DNA of 64,000 nucleotides from Spirochaetales bacterium (GCA_947478845.1 CANJXC010000001.1:310001-374000), one strand, 5' to 3'. Positions 1 to 8,390 are shown, counted from the first letter of the stretch. Made by a program: numbers and translations. The notes: generated from the sequence alone by a model not told the origin.

Positions 1-275
1 GCTTATTGGACGGCCTCAAAAAGGACTTTACGTTTGCCAAGGATGTCAAAGGAATGGGGTTACTTCGTGGTTTGCCACTGGCCTTTAACCCCGAGAAAAC
101 GACCTTAATGGCCGAAATAATCTCTTCCTGCCAGTACAGAGGCTTGCTGGTCCTTCGCGCCGGCACCAATATCCTTCGTTTCGCCCCTCCCCTCACGGTC
201 AGCCGGAAAGAGCTCGACCAGGCGGTGGAGATTCTCCGTGAAGTGCTCACCCTGAAGGCCAAGGAGTTTGTTTGA
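1..275 (+). CDS. argD: acetylornithine aminotransferase, C-terminal fragment
   Basis: This is the 3' end of a class III PLP-dependent aminotransferase. The frame is open to the left edge, so the start, the PLP lysine and most of the enzyme lie outside the window. The visible ~90 residues fit the C-terminal domain of the ArgD family, including the stretch GLLVLRAGTNILRFAPPL and the following LTVS segment. ArgD converts N-acetylglutamate semialdehyde to N-acetylornithine with glutamate as amino donor. The argG gene two positions downstream supports an arginine role over the related ornithine or 4-aminobutyrate aminotransferases. The stop overlaps the next start by four bases (TTGA), which suggests translational coupling. 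Confidence 0.85.
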   Translation, partial: LLDGLKKDFTFAKDVKGMGLLRGLPLAFNPEKTTLMAEIISSCQYRGLLVLRAGTNILRFAPPLTVSRKELDQAVEILREVLTLKAKEFV

Positions 276-721
276 AAATCATCCTCGAGTTTGACGACGC
301 CACCGTAACCCAGCTGCTGAAAACCGTGTTCTTTGGTGCGTGGATGAAGAATGCCACCAAGACCGCCGAGGAACGGGACCCCAATATGGATAGTTTTGTC
401 CAATACGTGCTCGGAAGGCTCTGGAACTCGGGCGAAAAGACCCGCGTTTGCGTGAACGGTGAAGGGCTCTTCGCTTTTGCACCTGAGTTCGAGGAGGTTC
501 TTTTTGAGCAGGTGGACGAATACGATCAGGATATTTTTTGGGACGAACTGACCGACCAACTGGCGCGTCGGGATTACTACCAAAAAAATCCCTCAAGAAT
601 CGGCAAAGTTCCTGAAGGCAAGGCCGCTGAAGATCTGGTGACTGCCATCGAACGGGAGAAAGAAAAGTTTGACAAAGAGTTCGAAGAGCGTGGCGTGGAG
701 AGGCTGAGAATTGTCCGTTGA
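272..721 (+). CDS. hypothetical protein between argD and argG
   Basis: I do not recognise a family for this 149-residue soluble, charged protein. It has no signal peptide or membrane segment. The C-terminal third is rich in Glu, Lys and Arg and probably helical. The start is TTG, supported by AAGGAG at 261-266 five bases upstream and by the TTGA overlap with the argD stop. Codon use resembles its neighbours, and its place inside an argD-argG operon argues that it is real. A link to arginine metabolism or its control is only inference from position. Confidence 0.7.
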   Translation: MKIILEFDDATVTQLLKTVFFGAWMKNATKTAEERDPNMDSFVQYVLGRLWNSGEKTRVCVNGEGLFAFAPEFEEVLFEQVDEYDQDIFWDELTDQLARRDYYQKNPSRIGKVPEGKAAEDLVTAIEREKEKFDKEFEERGVERLRIVR

Positions 722-777
722 GATTCCGCACCGGCTTCGAGGCCATGACCCCAAGGGATATTCGAAGGAGTGAACCC

Positions 778-2001
778 ATGAACAAGAAGACCTACAAGAA
801 AATCGCGCTGGCCTATTCCGGCGGGCTCGACACGAGCATCATCATCCCCTGGCTGAAAGAGAACTACGGCGGCGCCGAGATCATCGGTGTCTCCGTTGAT
901 GTGGGACAAAAAGAGGACTGGGAAGCGGTGCAAAAGAAGGGTGAGGCCAGCGGCGCCAGCAAATTGTTCATCGTTGACGCCAAAGAGGAGTTCGCCCAAG
1001 AGTATTTGTTTCCCATGCTTCGAGCGGGGGCCCTGTATGAAGGGAAATACCTTCTAGGAACCGCAATAGCACGTCCGGTGACGGCCAAATACCAGGTGCA
1101 TTACGCCCTGCAGGAAGGCTGCGATGCCGTTGCGCATGGTTGCACCGGCAAGGGCAACGATCAAGTCAGATTCGAGATGACCTACAAGGCCCTGGCCCCC
1201 CATTTGGGCATCATAGCCCCCTGGAGAGAGTGGGACATCACCAGCCGTGAACAAGCCATCGACTACGCCCAAGCCCGGAACATACCGTTGGGCAATATCA
1301 CCAAGCAAAACATTTACAGCCGCGATTGGAACGTGTGGCACATGAGCCACGAAGGCGCCGAGCTCGAGGACCCCCTTCAGCGCCCGCTGGAGCCCATGTT
1401 CCAGCTGACCAAGAGTCCCAAGGACGCCCCCGACGCCGAGACCGAGGTCAGCATCGACTTCGAGAAGGGCGTGCCCGTCGCCGTCAACGGAACGAAGCTG
1501 TCGGGCATCGCGCTCCTCGATCTGCTGAACAAACTCGGGGCCGAGAACGGCATCGGCCGCGCCGACCTCGTGGAAACCCGTACCGTGGGCATGAAGAGCC
1601 GCGGAGTGTACGAAACCCCGGCAGGTACCATTCTCTATACGGCCCTGAGGGAATTGGAGATGCTCTGCCTGGACGGTGAGACCCTCGAAATGAAGAAGAA
1701 TCTCGCCAATACCTACGCCCGCCTGGTGTACACCGGAAAATGGTTCACCGCATTTCGGGTCAATCTGGACGCGTTTTTTACCAGTTCCAGCCGCTACCTT
1801 ACCGGGGAAGTAAACCTCGTACTCTACAAGGGCAACGTGCTGATCTCAGGAAGGCAAAGTAAGTATTCTCTCTACAGCGAGGATTTGGCGAGCTTTGGCA
1901 AGAGCAACTACGACCACCATGACGCGACGGGTTTCCTGAAGCTCTATAGCCTGGCCACAGGCGTCCAGGCCAGCGTGCAGAAGGACTGGAATAAAGCATG
2001 A
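778..2001 (+). CDS. argG: argininosuccinate synthase
   Basis: ArgG joins citrulline and aspartate using ATP, the penultimate step of arginine synthesis. The 407-residue product has the N-type ATP pyrophosphatase motif AYSGGLDTS at residues 12-20 and the family signature HGCTGKGNDQVRFE. Its length is normal for the family. I chose ATG 778 because AAGGAG lies at 765-770, seven bases upstream, and because the protein then begins just before the nucleotide-binding strand. A longer in-frame extension to 718 lacks conservation. The stop overlaps the next ATG (ATGA), so the next two membrane genes are probably co-transcribed with it. Confidence 0.96.
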   Translation: MNKKTYKKIALAYSGGLDTSIIIPWLKENYGGAEIIGVSVDVGQKEDWEAVQKKGEASGASKLFIVDAKEEFAQEYLFPMLRAGALYEGKYLLGTAIARPVTAKYQVHYALQEGCDAVAHGCTGKGNDQVRFEMTYKALAPHLGIIAPWREWDITSREQAIDYAQARNIPLGNITKQNIYSRDWNVWHMSHEGAELEDPLQRPLEPMFQLTKSPKDAPDAETEVSIDFEKGVPVAVNGTKLSGIALLDLLNKLGAENGIGRADLVETRTVGMKSRGVYETPAGTILYTALRELEMLCLDGETLEMKKNLANTYARLVYTGKWFTAFRVNLDAFFTSSSRYLTGEVNLVLYKGNVLISGRQSKYSLYSEDLASFGKSNYDHHDATGFLKLYSLATGVQASVQKDWNKA

Positions 2002-2690
2002 CCGAGTTTGATCCCGCCTGGGGCGTAGGGCTGAGCTTCCTGTTCGTGTTCAGTATTCTGGGCATTGGGCTCGGTTTATTTCATTTCAAGATTGTCGACA
2101 GTTTTGTCAGTCGCAAGCTCATTCATATCGGGGTCGGGCACTGGTGGTTCTTTCACCTTTTTCTGATCAAGGACCCCGCGTGGGGTCTCGTTGGTCCGTT
2201 CTTTTTCCTTGGGTTTAACTTTTTGGCCCGTCAGTTCGGTTTTTTGAAGGCCATGGAACCGGGAAAAGGGGAATCCAACCTCGGGACGATCTACTTTCCG
2301 ATGAGCTTAATCGCTTTGGTGGCATGGTGCGGATGGGGCGGGCTACCCCTCTGGGTGGCCGGTGTAGGGATTATGGTGCTCAGCTGGGGTGATGGCTTGG
2401 CGGCACTCATGGGAAGGGCCTGGGGCCGCCATCCGATCCCCGTCGCTTGGACCCGGAAGTCTTGGGAAGGTACCATGGCACTGTTAGTCGCCTCATTCTT
2501 GGTCATTCTCGTATGCCTGTTCGTTTTTGCCGCGCCTTTGGCCACATATCCACTCTGGTGGGTTACCGCCGTCGGAAAAGCAGTTGCCATTGCTCTTGCC
2601 GTGGCCCTAGTTGAGGCCCTGACCCCCTTTGGGATCGACAATCTTCTCTTGCCTGTGGTTGTCTGCGGGTTACTCCAACTGCTCGTATGA
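1998..2690 (+). CDS. phytol kinase-like (VTE5/SEC59-type) integral membrane lipid kinase
   Basis: This 230-residue, highly hydrophobic protein with about six membrane segments belongs to the CTP-dependent polyprenol/phytol/diacylglycerol kinase group. Visible signatures are RKLIH at 39-43, GDGLAALMGRAWG near 132-144 followed by RKSWEG, and EALTPFGIDNLLLP near the C-terminus. Family members use CTP to phosphorylate an isoprenoid or lipid alcohol in the membrane. The substrate here cannot be read from sequence. It overlaps argG upstream and the DUF92 gene downstream, each by four bases (ATGA). Pairing with a DUF92/VTE6 homologue points to two-step phosphorylation of an isoprenoid alcohol. Confidence 0.8.
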   Translation: MTEFDPAWGVGLSFLFVFSILGIGLGLFHFKIVDSFVSRKLIHIGVGHWWFFHLFLIKDPAWGLVGPFFFLGFNFLARQFGFLKAMEPGKGESNLGTIYFPMSLIALVAWCGWGGLPLWVAGVGIMVLSWGDGLAALMGRAWGRHPIPVAWTRKSWEGTMALLVASFLVILVCLFVFAAPLATYPLWWVTAVGKAVAIALAVALVEALTPFGIDNLLLPVVVCGLLQLLV

Positions 2691-3541
2691 ACGAAGTTCC
2701 GTGGTCGGCCTTCACCGGGCTGTGGCTAGCTAGGTTGCCTTGGGCCCTCCTTGCCACCGCCATTCTCGCCATCTCAGCTTGGGTACGTGGCTCCGTGAGC
2801 GGTTCGGGTGTGGCCGGCGGTGTTGTCGTTGGTTTGATCTTCTATCTCGCTGGTGGCTGGTCTCTCTGGTCCCTTTTGGCTGTCTTTTTTGTCAGTTCCA
2901 GCCTCGTTGGAATACCAGCCAAGAGACTGCGACCACAGTTGGAACACAGGCATCAACGAGGAGCTAGGCGCTCTTGGCAACAAGCTGCTGCCAACACCGC
3001 GCCTATGGTTGTGGCCTCGCTGGCCCTTCCCTGGGCGCAACTTTCAGGCAACCCAGTCCTAGTCAACACACTACTGGTGGCCATTTGCGCTGGATTTGCC
3101 GCAGCCGCCAGCGATACTTGGGCCGGAGAAATTGGTGTGTTATCGAGACATTCACCGAGGCTCCTTTGGGGTCTGAGGAAAGCGGAAGCCGGTCAGTCTG
3201 GCGGAGTCAGCTGGTTGGGTATCCTCGGTGCTCTCGCTGGTGCTCTTGCCATGTCCGTCACGGGTTTCCTCACAGGCCTCGGCGTAATGGCATTCCTAGT
3301 GGCGACTAGTTGGGGGTTTTTGTCCTCCTTGCTCGACTCGCTTCTTGGAGCCACCGTCCAGGCCCTCTACGTGAACTCAGAAGGACAATGGACCGAAAAA
3401 CCACACGATCCGCAGGGAAATCCCCATACTCTCGTTCGTGGTTGGCGCTGGATAAACAATGACGTAGTAAACCTCGTATCGGTGGCGATGGCGGTTACAG
3501 GAGCCGGAGTTTCGGCCGTTGTAATTGGTTCACCGCTGTAG
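2687..3541 (+). CDS. DUF92 family membrane protein (VTE6/phytyl-phosphate kinase-like)
   Basis: This 284-residue polytopic protein carries the DUF92 hallmarks. They are the RRSWQQAAANTAP segment, ASDTWAGEIGVLS near residue 141, a GQSGGVSWLG stretch, SLLDSLLGATVQ, and INNDVVN near residue 255. The plant homologue VTE6 phosphorylates phytyl-phosphate to phytyl-diphosphate. Bacterial members are largely uncharacterised. It starts on ATG 2687 inside the stop of the VTE5-like gene. The two together could convert a free isoprenoid alcohol to its diphosphate. That assignment is an inference from families and adjacency. Confidence 0.82.
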   Translation: MNEVPWSAFTGLWLARLPWALLATAILAISAWVRGSVSGSGVAGGVVVGLIFYLAGGWSLWSLLAVFFVSSSLVGIPAKRLRPQLEHRHQRGARRSWQQAAANTAPMVVASLALPWAQLSGNPVLVNTLLVAICAGFAAAASDTWAGEIGVLSRHSPRLLWGLRKAEAGQSGGVSWLGILGALAGALAMSVTGFLTGLGVMAFLVATSWGFLSSLLDSLLGATVQALYVNSEGQWTEKPHDPQGNPHTLVRGWRWINNDVVNLVSVAMAVTGAGVSAVVIGSPL

Positions 3542-3732
3542 GCAAAGCAACTTGCCAAACCCCTGATGCTTCAGCCGAGGTAAAAGACGCCCTGCTCAGA
3601 GAATTGGCCAGTGCAGCCACCAAAGATACCATAAAGTACCTTGATCGACTGCAAAGCGCCCGAAACCCGGGCCGCGCACAGTTTATGGTCCAACTAACCG
3701 GTCGATAGCCATCGAGCGCAAACCCTTTAGCC
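3542..3732. other. convergent intergenic region with a start-less open frame
   Basis: This gap separates the DUF92 gene from the convergent desaturase. On the plus strand a frame stays open from 3463 (inside the DUF92 gene) to a TAG at 3706-3708 and reads like protein after 3541. It contains no ATG or GTG start; the only TTG is at 3604 and lacks a good ribosome site. It may be a gene remnant or chance. No convincing terminator hairpin is visible. Confidence 0.4.
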
Positions 3733-4749
3733 TTAGATGGCCATTCTAGCCGCTTGTCTGAAACTTAAAAGTCGTTGCGAGCTTTCGTCCCATAAGTGAA
3801 GGAACATTCCCTTCAGGCTCGCGCGAATGGTTAGGGGGTTAAGTACCTGCAACTCTTGGACTGCGAGGTAGCATTCCTCGAGCCGGTAATTTGCAATTCG
3901 GGGTCGAAGATGATGAATGTGGTGAAAACCAATATTGCCTGAAAACCACTGCAACAACCGGGGCAGTTTGTAGTAGGAAGATCCTTGGAGTGCGGCGTCA
4001 AACAGATTCCACCGCTCCTCGCGCTCCCAATAAGCAGGGTCAAACTGATGTTGCACATAAAACATCCAAACCCCACCCAACGTGGCTACATAAACCATGG
4101 GCAGGCCAAAAAGGAGGACAAAGTCCCAGCCGGCAGCAAATCCGAGCACAATGACCCAGAAGCTCGAACCGAGAGTCGTGGAAAGGCTTCCGAGCAGTTC
4201 CGCGCGGCTTGCACCTTTTTCGGGAAGACGGTGCAACACCAGGAACAGCAGCGGTGGAGAAACAAGAAACATGAATACTGGATTACGGTACAACCGGTAG
4301 AGGGCCCTTTTGAGCTTTCCTGCCGCTCGATACTCAGTCAGAGTCATCGTCCAGACGTCCCCAATACCTCGTTTGTCGAGATTGCCGTTGTGAGCATGGT
4401 GAATACCGTGGCTTTTGCGCCAGCTCCTGTAGGGAGTAAAGGTTAGGATCCCTGTTACTGCACCCCAGAAAAAGTTTGCCTTTCGGCTCGACCAGAATGA
4501 TTGGTGGGTGCAATCATGAAAGATAATAAAAGCCCGCACTTGAAACAGGCCAGCAACAATAGCTGCCAGAAGTACCAAGAACCACGGGGCACCGTAGCTC
4601 CATAAGACTGCCGAGGTTAAGACAAGTCCTAACCAGGGCAGGAGTGTATTCACGAGTTGACCAATTGCCTTGCGTCGCAAGGGAGTCTCGAAGACCTTTG
4701 TGCCCGGGTACCACGATGGCACTCGACCTGACTTTGCTGCAGTTTGCAT
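3733..4749 (-). CDS. fatty acid desaturase (delta-12/omega-6 type)
   Basis: This is a membrane di-iron desaturase of 338 residues that introduces a double bond into acyl chains using O2 and reducing equivalents. All three histidine boxes are present: HDCTH at 78-82, HGIHHAH at 114-120 and HHIHH at 276-280, with hydrophobic segments around residues 35-75 and 195-235. The pattern resembles omega-6 (delta-12) desaturases such as DesA, but regioselectivity cannot be predicted. It follows the hemolysin III gene by about 40 bases and is probably co-transcribed. An O2-dependent enzyme implies at least some aerobic exposure. It complements the fabA-containing operon at 23-29 kb. Confidence 0.9.
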   Translation of the reverse strand: MQTAAKSGRVPSWYPGTKVFETPLRRKAIGQLVNTLLPWLGLVLTSAVLWSYGAPWFLVLLAAIVAGLFQVRAFIIFHDCTHQSFWSSRKANFFWGAVTGILTFTPYRSWRKSHGIHHAHNGNLDKRGIGDVWTMTLTEYRAAGKLKRALYRLYRNPVFMFLVSPPLLFLVLHRLPEKGASRAELLGSLSTTLGSSFWVIVLGFAAGWDFVLLFGLPMVYVATLGGVWMFYVQHQFDPAYWEREERWNLFDAALQGSSYYKLPRLLQWFSGNIGFHHIHHLRPRIANYRLEECYLAVQELQVLNPLTIRASLKGMFLHLWDESSQRLLSFRQAARMAI

Positions 4750-4791
4750 ACGATAGTTTAATAAAAAAACAACACTTGGCGTAAATAAACT

Positions 4792-5514
4792 TTAGGATGC
4801 CTTCGCGGCGACCGAACGCAGTACCATTAAGCCGTGGCTGGCGGCACCGCCTAAAATAAACAGGTGAAACAGTTCATGGAAACCGAAAACCCCTGGCTTC
4901 AAGTTAGGCCTCCTCACCGCATAGATTATGGCCCCAACAGTGTACCAAAGACCACCCCACAGCATATCCAAGAAGACCGCAGACGGCATTTTTTGGTACA
5001 AAGGTATCAGGTTAACAACGGCCACCCAGCCCATCAAAACGTAGAGAAGCGGATCCACCCAGCGGGGAGCTTTGGGTACAAGCAACTTGAACAGGAGACC
5101 AGCCAAGGTGATCGACCACTGAAACAGCAGTGTGGGTATCCTCCACGCCGGATCGAACCATATCCAAACAACCGGCGTGTAAGAGGCGGCAATCATAACA
5201 AAAATGGCAAAGTGATCCATCGTGCGCCAGAACGAACGCTCGTTTTCTGCCTGCTTGAATCTGTGGTAGGTAGAACTGCAAAAAAAAAGAAACATCGCCC
5301 CTAGGCCGTACACCAACGCCACAACCACCAAATCGGGATGCGAGTGCGAGAGGTCCACCCGAAACTCTGTGGGAACCAAAGACGGCAACAAGATGACCAG
5401 CCCCATCGAAACGGCCATCAGGGCGAGGGTAAAGGGAATCCAAGCGATAAAACCGAAGAAATGCGTCCAGAAGTTGATGCGCTCGGACTTCAAAAGGGTA
5501 ATCATGGCTGTCAT
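4792..5514 (-). CDS. hemolysin III / PAQR family membrane protein
   Basis: This is a seven-helix membrane protein of about 240 residues in the YqfA/hemolysin III family, related to eukaryotic adiponectin/progestin receptors. The family signatures are the early SSTYHRF segment with its histidine, the MDHFAIFVMIAASYTP region, and FHELFHLFILGGAASH near the C-terminus. These conserved His and Ser/Asp residues are thought to bind a metal in a hydrolase-like site. The start at 5514 is preferred over 5568: AAGGTGA precedes it, and it avoids overlap with the divergent prs-like start. True hemolysin activity should not be assumed. Confidence 0.85.
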   Translation of the reverse strand: MTAMITLLKSERINFWTHFFGFIAWIPFTLALMAVSMGLVILLPSLVPTEFRVDLSHSHPDLVVVALVYGLGAMFLFFCSSTYHRFKQAENERSFWRTMDHFAIFVMIAASYTPVVWIWFDPAWRIPTLLFQWSITLAGLLFKLLVPKAPRWVDPLLYVLMGWVAVVNLIPLYQKMPSAVFLDMLWGGLWYTVGAIIYAVRRPNLKPGVFGFHELFHLFILGGAASHGLMVLRSVAAKAS

Positions 5515-5524
5515 GGTAATCACC

Positions 5525-5553
5525 TTGTCCGTTTCCCGCAAGGAAGATATCCT
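5525..5553 (+). promoter_or_regulatory. promoter for a leaderless prs-like transcript
   Basis: The -35-like TTGTCC (5525-5530) and -10-like TATCCT (5548-5553) are 17 bases apart. The -10 ends six bases before the ATG at 5560, which places the expected transcription start at or next to the start codon. An AAGGAAG stretch at 5540-5546 is too far for a normal ribosome site. Confidence 0.5.
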
Positions 5554-5559
5554 AGCTTC

Positions 5560-6558
5560 ATGGAACAACCCGATGCCATTAAGATCTTCGCTGGAAGTTC
5601 CGGCAAAGCCTTCGCTGAAAGTATGTGCCGATATTTAGGTATTGAGTTGGGCATCTCTGACGTTCGAAAGTTCTCTGATGGAAACCTGTTTGTGCGGGTC
5701 GGTGAAACCGTAAGGTCTCAGGATGTCTACCTCGTTCTGCCAATGGCCCTCAATCCGAACGATGAGTTCACTGAGCTCCTGTTTTGGATGGACGCCTTCA
5801 AACGGGCCAGTGCACGTACCGTGACGGCAATTCTGCCGTATTTCGGCTATGCGAAAGGCGACAAAAAGGACGAACCCAGAGTTTCTATCCGGGCCAGAGT
5901 CTGTGCCGAAAGCATTGAACTGGCAGGTGCCGATCGCATTGTCTGTTTTGACTTGCACAGCCCTCAGATTCAAGGTTTTTTTAAAAAGCCCGTCGACCAC
6001 ATCTACGCCATGCCGATTTTGGCAGCCTACCTACGACGCCAAAGCTTTCATAACCCAATTCTTGTGAGTCCCGATCTTGGGTTTCTGAAGCAGACTCGTA
6101 AGTTCGCCCAGGAACTGGGCTGGCCGCTTGCAGTCGGGGAAAAAATCCGTCGTGGCCATGACGAAAAGGCAGAGGTCGTGGAAATCATGGGCGAGGTGCG
6201 CGACCGAGATTGCCTCATTGTCGACGATTTTACGATTTCCGGAGGCACCCTCACCGACCTCTCCCGTGGGCTTAAAGAGCGCGGAGCCCGACGAATCGTG
6301 GCAGTGCTCAGCCACTGCCTGATTCGTCCTGAGGGAATTGCCAAGCTCGAAGCCAGCCCGATAGAGCAGATCATCACAACCAACAGCGTGGCAAACCCTT
6401 ACTCTTCCTGTCACCCGAAGTTCGTCACGTTGTCGGCCTCACCACTTTTTGCTGAGACTATTCGCCGTATCCACGGCGGGCAATCGGTGAGCCCCATGTT
6501 TGACTCTCCCGACGACCCGGTGATTCGTAGTTGTCTCGATTACTCAGAAAGTTGTTGA
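5560..6558 (+). CDS. prs: ribose-phosphate pyrophosphokinase family protein
   Basis: This 332-residue protein is homologous along its whole length to PRPP synthetase, which makes 5-phosphoribosyl-1-diphosphate from ribose 5-phosphate and ATP. Recognisable parts are the N-terminal FAGSSGKAFAE strand-loop, FDLHSPQIQGFF, the flexible-loop region ending EVVEIMGEV, and the PRPP loop. In canonical enzymes that loop reads DDMIDTGGT; here it is DDFTISGGTL, keeping the two acidic residues and the GGT. The divergence leaves open whether it is the main PRPP synthetase or a paralogue. The 3' end overlaps the convergent dehydrogenase gene by 19 bases. Confidence 0.82.
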   Translation: MEQPDAIKIFAGSSGKAFAESMCRYLGIELGISDVRKFSDGNLFVRVGETVRSQDVYLVLPMALNPNDEFTELLFWMDAFKRASARTVTAILPYFGYAKGDKKDEPRVSIRARVCAESIELAGADRIVCFDLHSPQIQGFFKKPVDHIYAMPILAAYLRRQSFHNPILVSPDLGFLKQTRKFAQELGWPLAVGEKIRRGHDEKAEVVEIMGEVRDRDCLIVDDFTISGGTLTDLSRGLKERGARRIVAVLSHCLIRPEGIAKLEASPIEQIITTNSVANPYSSCHPKFVTLSASPLFAETIRRIHGGQSVSPMFDSPDDPVIRSCLDYSESC

Positions 6559-7577
6559 ACGGCCTCGGGAACATCAAGTCCAAGCTGTTGGGACCAGATT
6601 TTCAAAGCCGAGCAGACCGAGCGGGAAAGTAAGACGCCGTTCAGAAGACCCTCTTCGGAGGCACGGCGGCTGCGTTCGCCGGGGAGGCGTTGGTTCTCGG
6701 CCATAGCTTGGGCACGTTGCTTGAGAGAGGCCACGCGGGCTTCAACTGCCTCACGGCCACCAAAAGCCTCGAGGTCAAACGCAAGTACCATTTGATTGTG
6801 GGTGTTTAGGCCTCCGCCGGTGGCAATTTGATCGAGAGTCGGCCCATCGGCCAACACTCCGGTCAGGAGTTCACCCAACAGGGCCAGGGAGAGTCCCTTC
6901 GGTCCACCAATCGGGCCCACGGCGCCCGCAAGAAGTTCCTGCGCTGAAGTCGTCGGCTCTCCCCGGTCGTTTCTGCCCCAATGGACCGGAGCGTCCGCGC
7001 CTGTAGCCTCCAAAGTGTTGAGGTTACCAAGCGAAGAATAGGCTAGGCAAAGATCAGCCGAAAGACCAGAAGTTCCCACCCCAACTCCAAAGCCCAGGGG
7101 GTTATTGCCTATTTGTCTTGTGTGACTTCCCGGAAAAGCCATTCCCGCATCAGTATTAGACCAAACAACTACCAGAGCCCCTTCGCGGGCCCCGATGCTC
7201 GCATAGGGTGATGCTGCCAAGAAATGATTGGAATTGCGAACCACGGCGTATCCCACCCCTTGACTCCGCGCTAGGCTCAAGGCTCGATGGGTGACGTGGT
7301 GACAAACAACCTCTCCCAAGCCACCGTCACCCTCCCAAACTTCGGTGCCACCTGTCTGTGACACTAGCCTCAAGTCAGGTTGAGGATTGACGAGTTTGTC
7401 GCGAAGCCACCCAAGCCTCTGAGGAAGGTAGGAAAGGTCATGATGACCCAAACCTCTGAGAGAAGCCAGGGTGAACACCTCGGCTGCATTTTCTGCCTGC
7501 GGTTCGGGAACTCCGCTGGCAAAAAGAAGCTTCGTTGTCCAGCTCAGGACCTCCCTGAAGGGTAAAGTGATGGTCAA
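6540..7577 (-). CDS. malate/L-lactate dehydrogenase family (Ldh2) NAD(P)-dependent oxidoreductase
   Basis: This 345-residue protein belongs to the Ldh2/MDH2 fold family, which is distinct from Rossmann-fold lactate dehydrogenases. Signatures include SLRGLGHHDLSYLP near the N-terminus, VVRNSNHFLAASPYA, GNNPLGFGVG, the GPKGLSLALLGELLTGVL helix, and RLPGERS near the C-terminus. Members reduce 2-oxo acids such as oxaloacetate, pyruvate, 2,3-diketo-gulonate or ureidoglycolate-type substrates with NAD(P)H. The substrate here is not determinable. The start is TTG, overlapping the FecR-gene stop as TTGA, so translation is probably coupled to that gene. Confidence 0.85.
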   Translation of the reverse strand: MTITLPFREVLSWTTKLLFASGVPEPQAENAAEVFTLASLRGLGHHDLSYLPQRLGWLRDKLVNPQPDLRLVSQTGGTEVWEGDGGLGEVVCHHVTHRALSLARSQGVGYAVVRNSNHFLAASPYASIGAREGALVVVWSNTDAGMAFPGSHTRQIGNNPLGFGVGVGTSGLSADLCLAYSSLGNLNTLEATGADAPVHWGRNDRGEPTTSAQELLAGAVGPIGGPKGLSLALLGELLTGVLADGPTLDQIATGGGLNTHNQMVLAFDLEAFGGREAVEARVASLKQRAQAMAENQRLPGERSRRASEEGLLNGVLLSRSVCSALKIWSQQLGLDVPEAVQQLSE

Positions 7578-8383
7578 TTGATCTTGATGGTCAGGTTGGC
7601 GGACAGAGCAGCAGCCTGTTCTACCAAGATATCTGACACAACCTTTTGTACAATATCGCTCACCGATACTTTCGCGGTGTCGGTCTTGGTTTCGACCTGG
7701 GATGAAAACTGTTCGCCAAGTTGATCCAACACTCCGCCACCACCACCACCGCCCCCGCTAGCTGCAAACTCTTGTTTTTCCTGCTCTACAACCTTTTCCT
7801 CGTTGACCGTTCCGTCTTGGTTGAGCACGGGCGCAGAAGGGGGTTTGACGGCGATCGGAGCCGCCACGGAAGCCCCCGAACTGGTCTTAGTGAACTCGCC
7901 ACCCTGCACTGACCGGCTGATTCCAAACGCGTTCACGAACTCAACAGAACCGTGGCTAACGAAGATCGATTCGCCGTCGGTATCGAGTCCCGTTCCTCGC
8001 ACCGAGGCCGTCGCGTTGGGGCCCTTAACTTCAAACTGCTGGCTGTTTTCCTCGGATTGAGGCCTAACTTCAGCCTTGACCTTTCCCGATAGGAGCTTCA
8101 GCGTCGTCTTTGAACCCGAACCACTGTTCACCAATTCTTCGAGACTTAGCCGGGTCAAGGGCTTGAGCGAAATCACAGATCCTAGGACAGACAAACTCGC
8201 CGTAGCTTTAAAGCCCGTTGAGATGAGTGTCCCAGCGGGAACGGTATCCCCTACCTTGGCAGCAACCCAGTCCTTTCCCGGAAGTTGAAACTCAACCTTT
8301 CCTTTCACGTCCTTGAACACAGCCTCCTGGGCTCCAAGGGCATTAACAATCAGCAACAGAAAAAACAAGACGGAGATTTTCAT
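7574..8383 (-). CDS. exported FecR-domain protein
   Basis: This 269-residue protein starts with a signal peptide (MKISVLFFLLLIVNALGAQ) and then a FecR domain covering roughly residues 20-165. FecR domains are periplasmic beta-rich modules, here with the typical GDTVPAGTLISTG and VRGTG-like turns. No anti-sigma N-terminus is present, so it is not a FecR regulator of the E. coli type. The C-terminal third is low-complexity, with a run of nine glycines encoded by a GGT/GGC-type repeat (plus-strand 7735-7757), then a charged helix. It sits in one operon with a barrel protein and a small exported protein, divergent from a CHASE2 cyclase. Confidence 0.85.
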   Translation of the reverse strand: MKISVLFFLLLIVNALGAQEAVFKDVKGKVEFQLPGKDWVAAKVGDTVPAGTLISTGFKATASLSVLGSVISLKPLTRLSLEELVNSGSGSKTTLKLLSGKVKAEVRPQSEENSQQFEVKGPNATASVRGTGLDTDGESIFVSHGSVEFVNAFGISRSVQGGEFTKTSSGASVAAPIAVKPPSAPVLNQDGTVNEEKVVEQEKQEFAASGGGGGGGGVLDQLGEQFSSQVETKTDTAKVSVSDIVQKVVSDILVEQAAALSANLTIKIN

Positions 8384-8390
8384 GGTTTCC

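Noticed and set aside
4750-4791. Leaderless promoter for the desaturase
   Set aside because: TTTACG and TAAACT are present but 19 bases apart, and the gene is more simply co-transcribed with hemolysin III.
5280-5288. Run of nine A (T on the coding strand) in the hemolysin III gene as a phase-variation tract
   Set aside because: It encodes conserved-looking Phe residues in a membrane helix, and a single short run is weak evidence.
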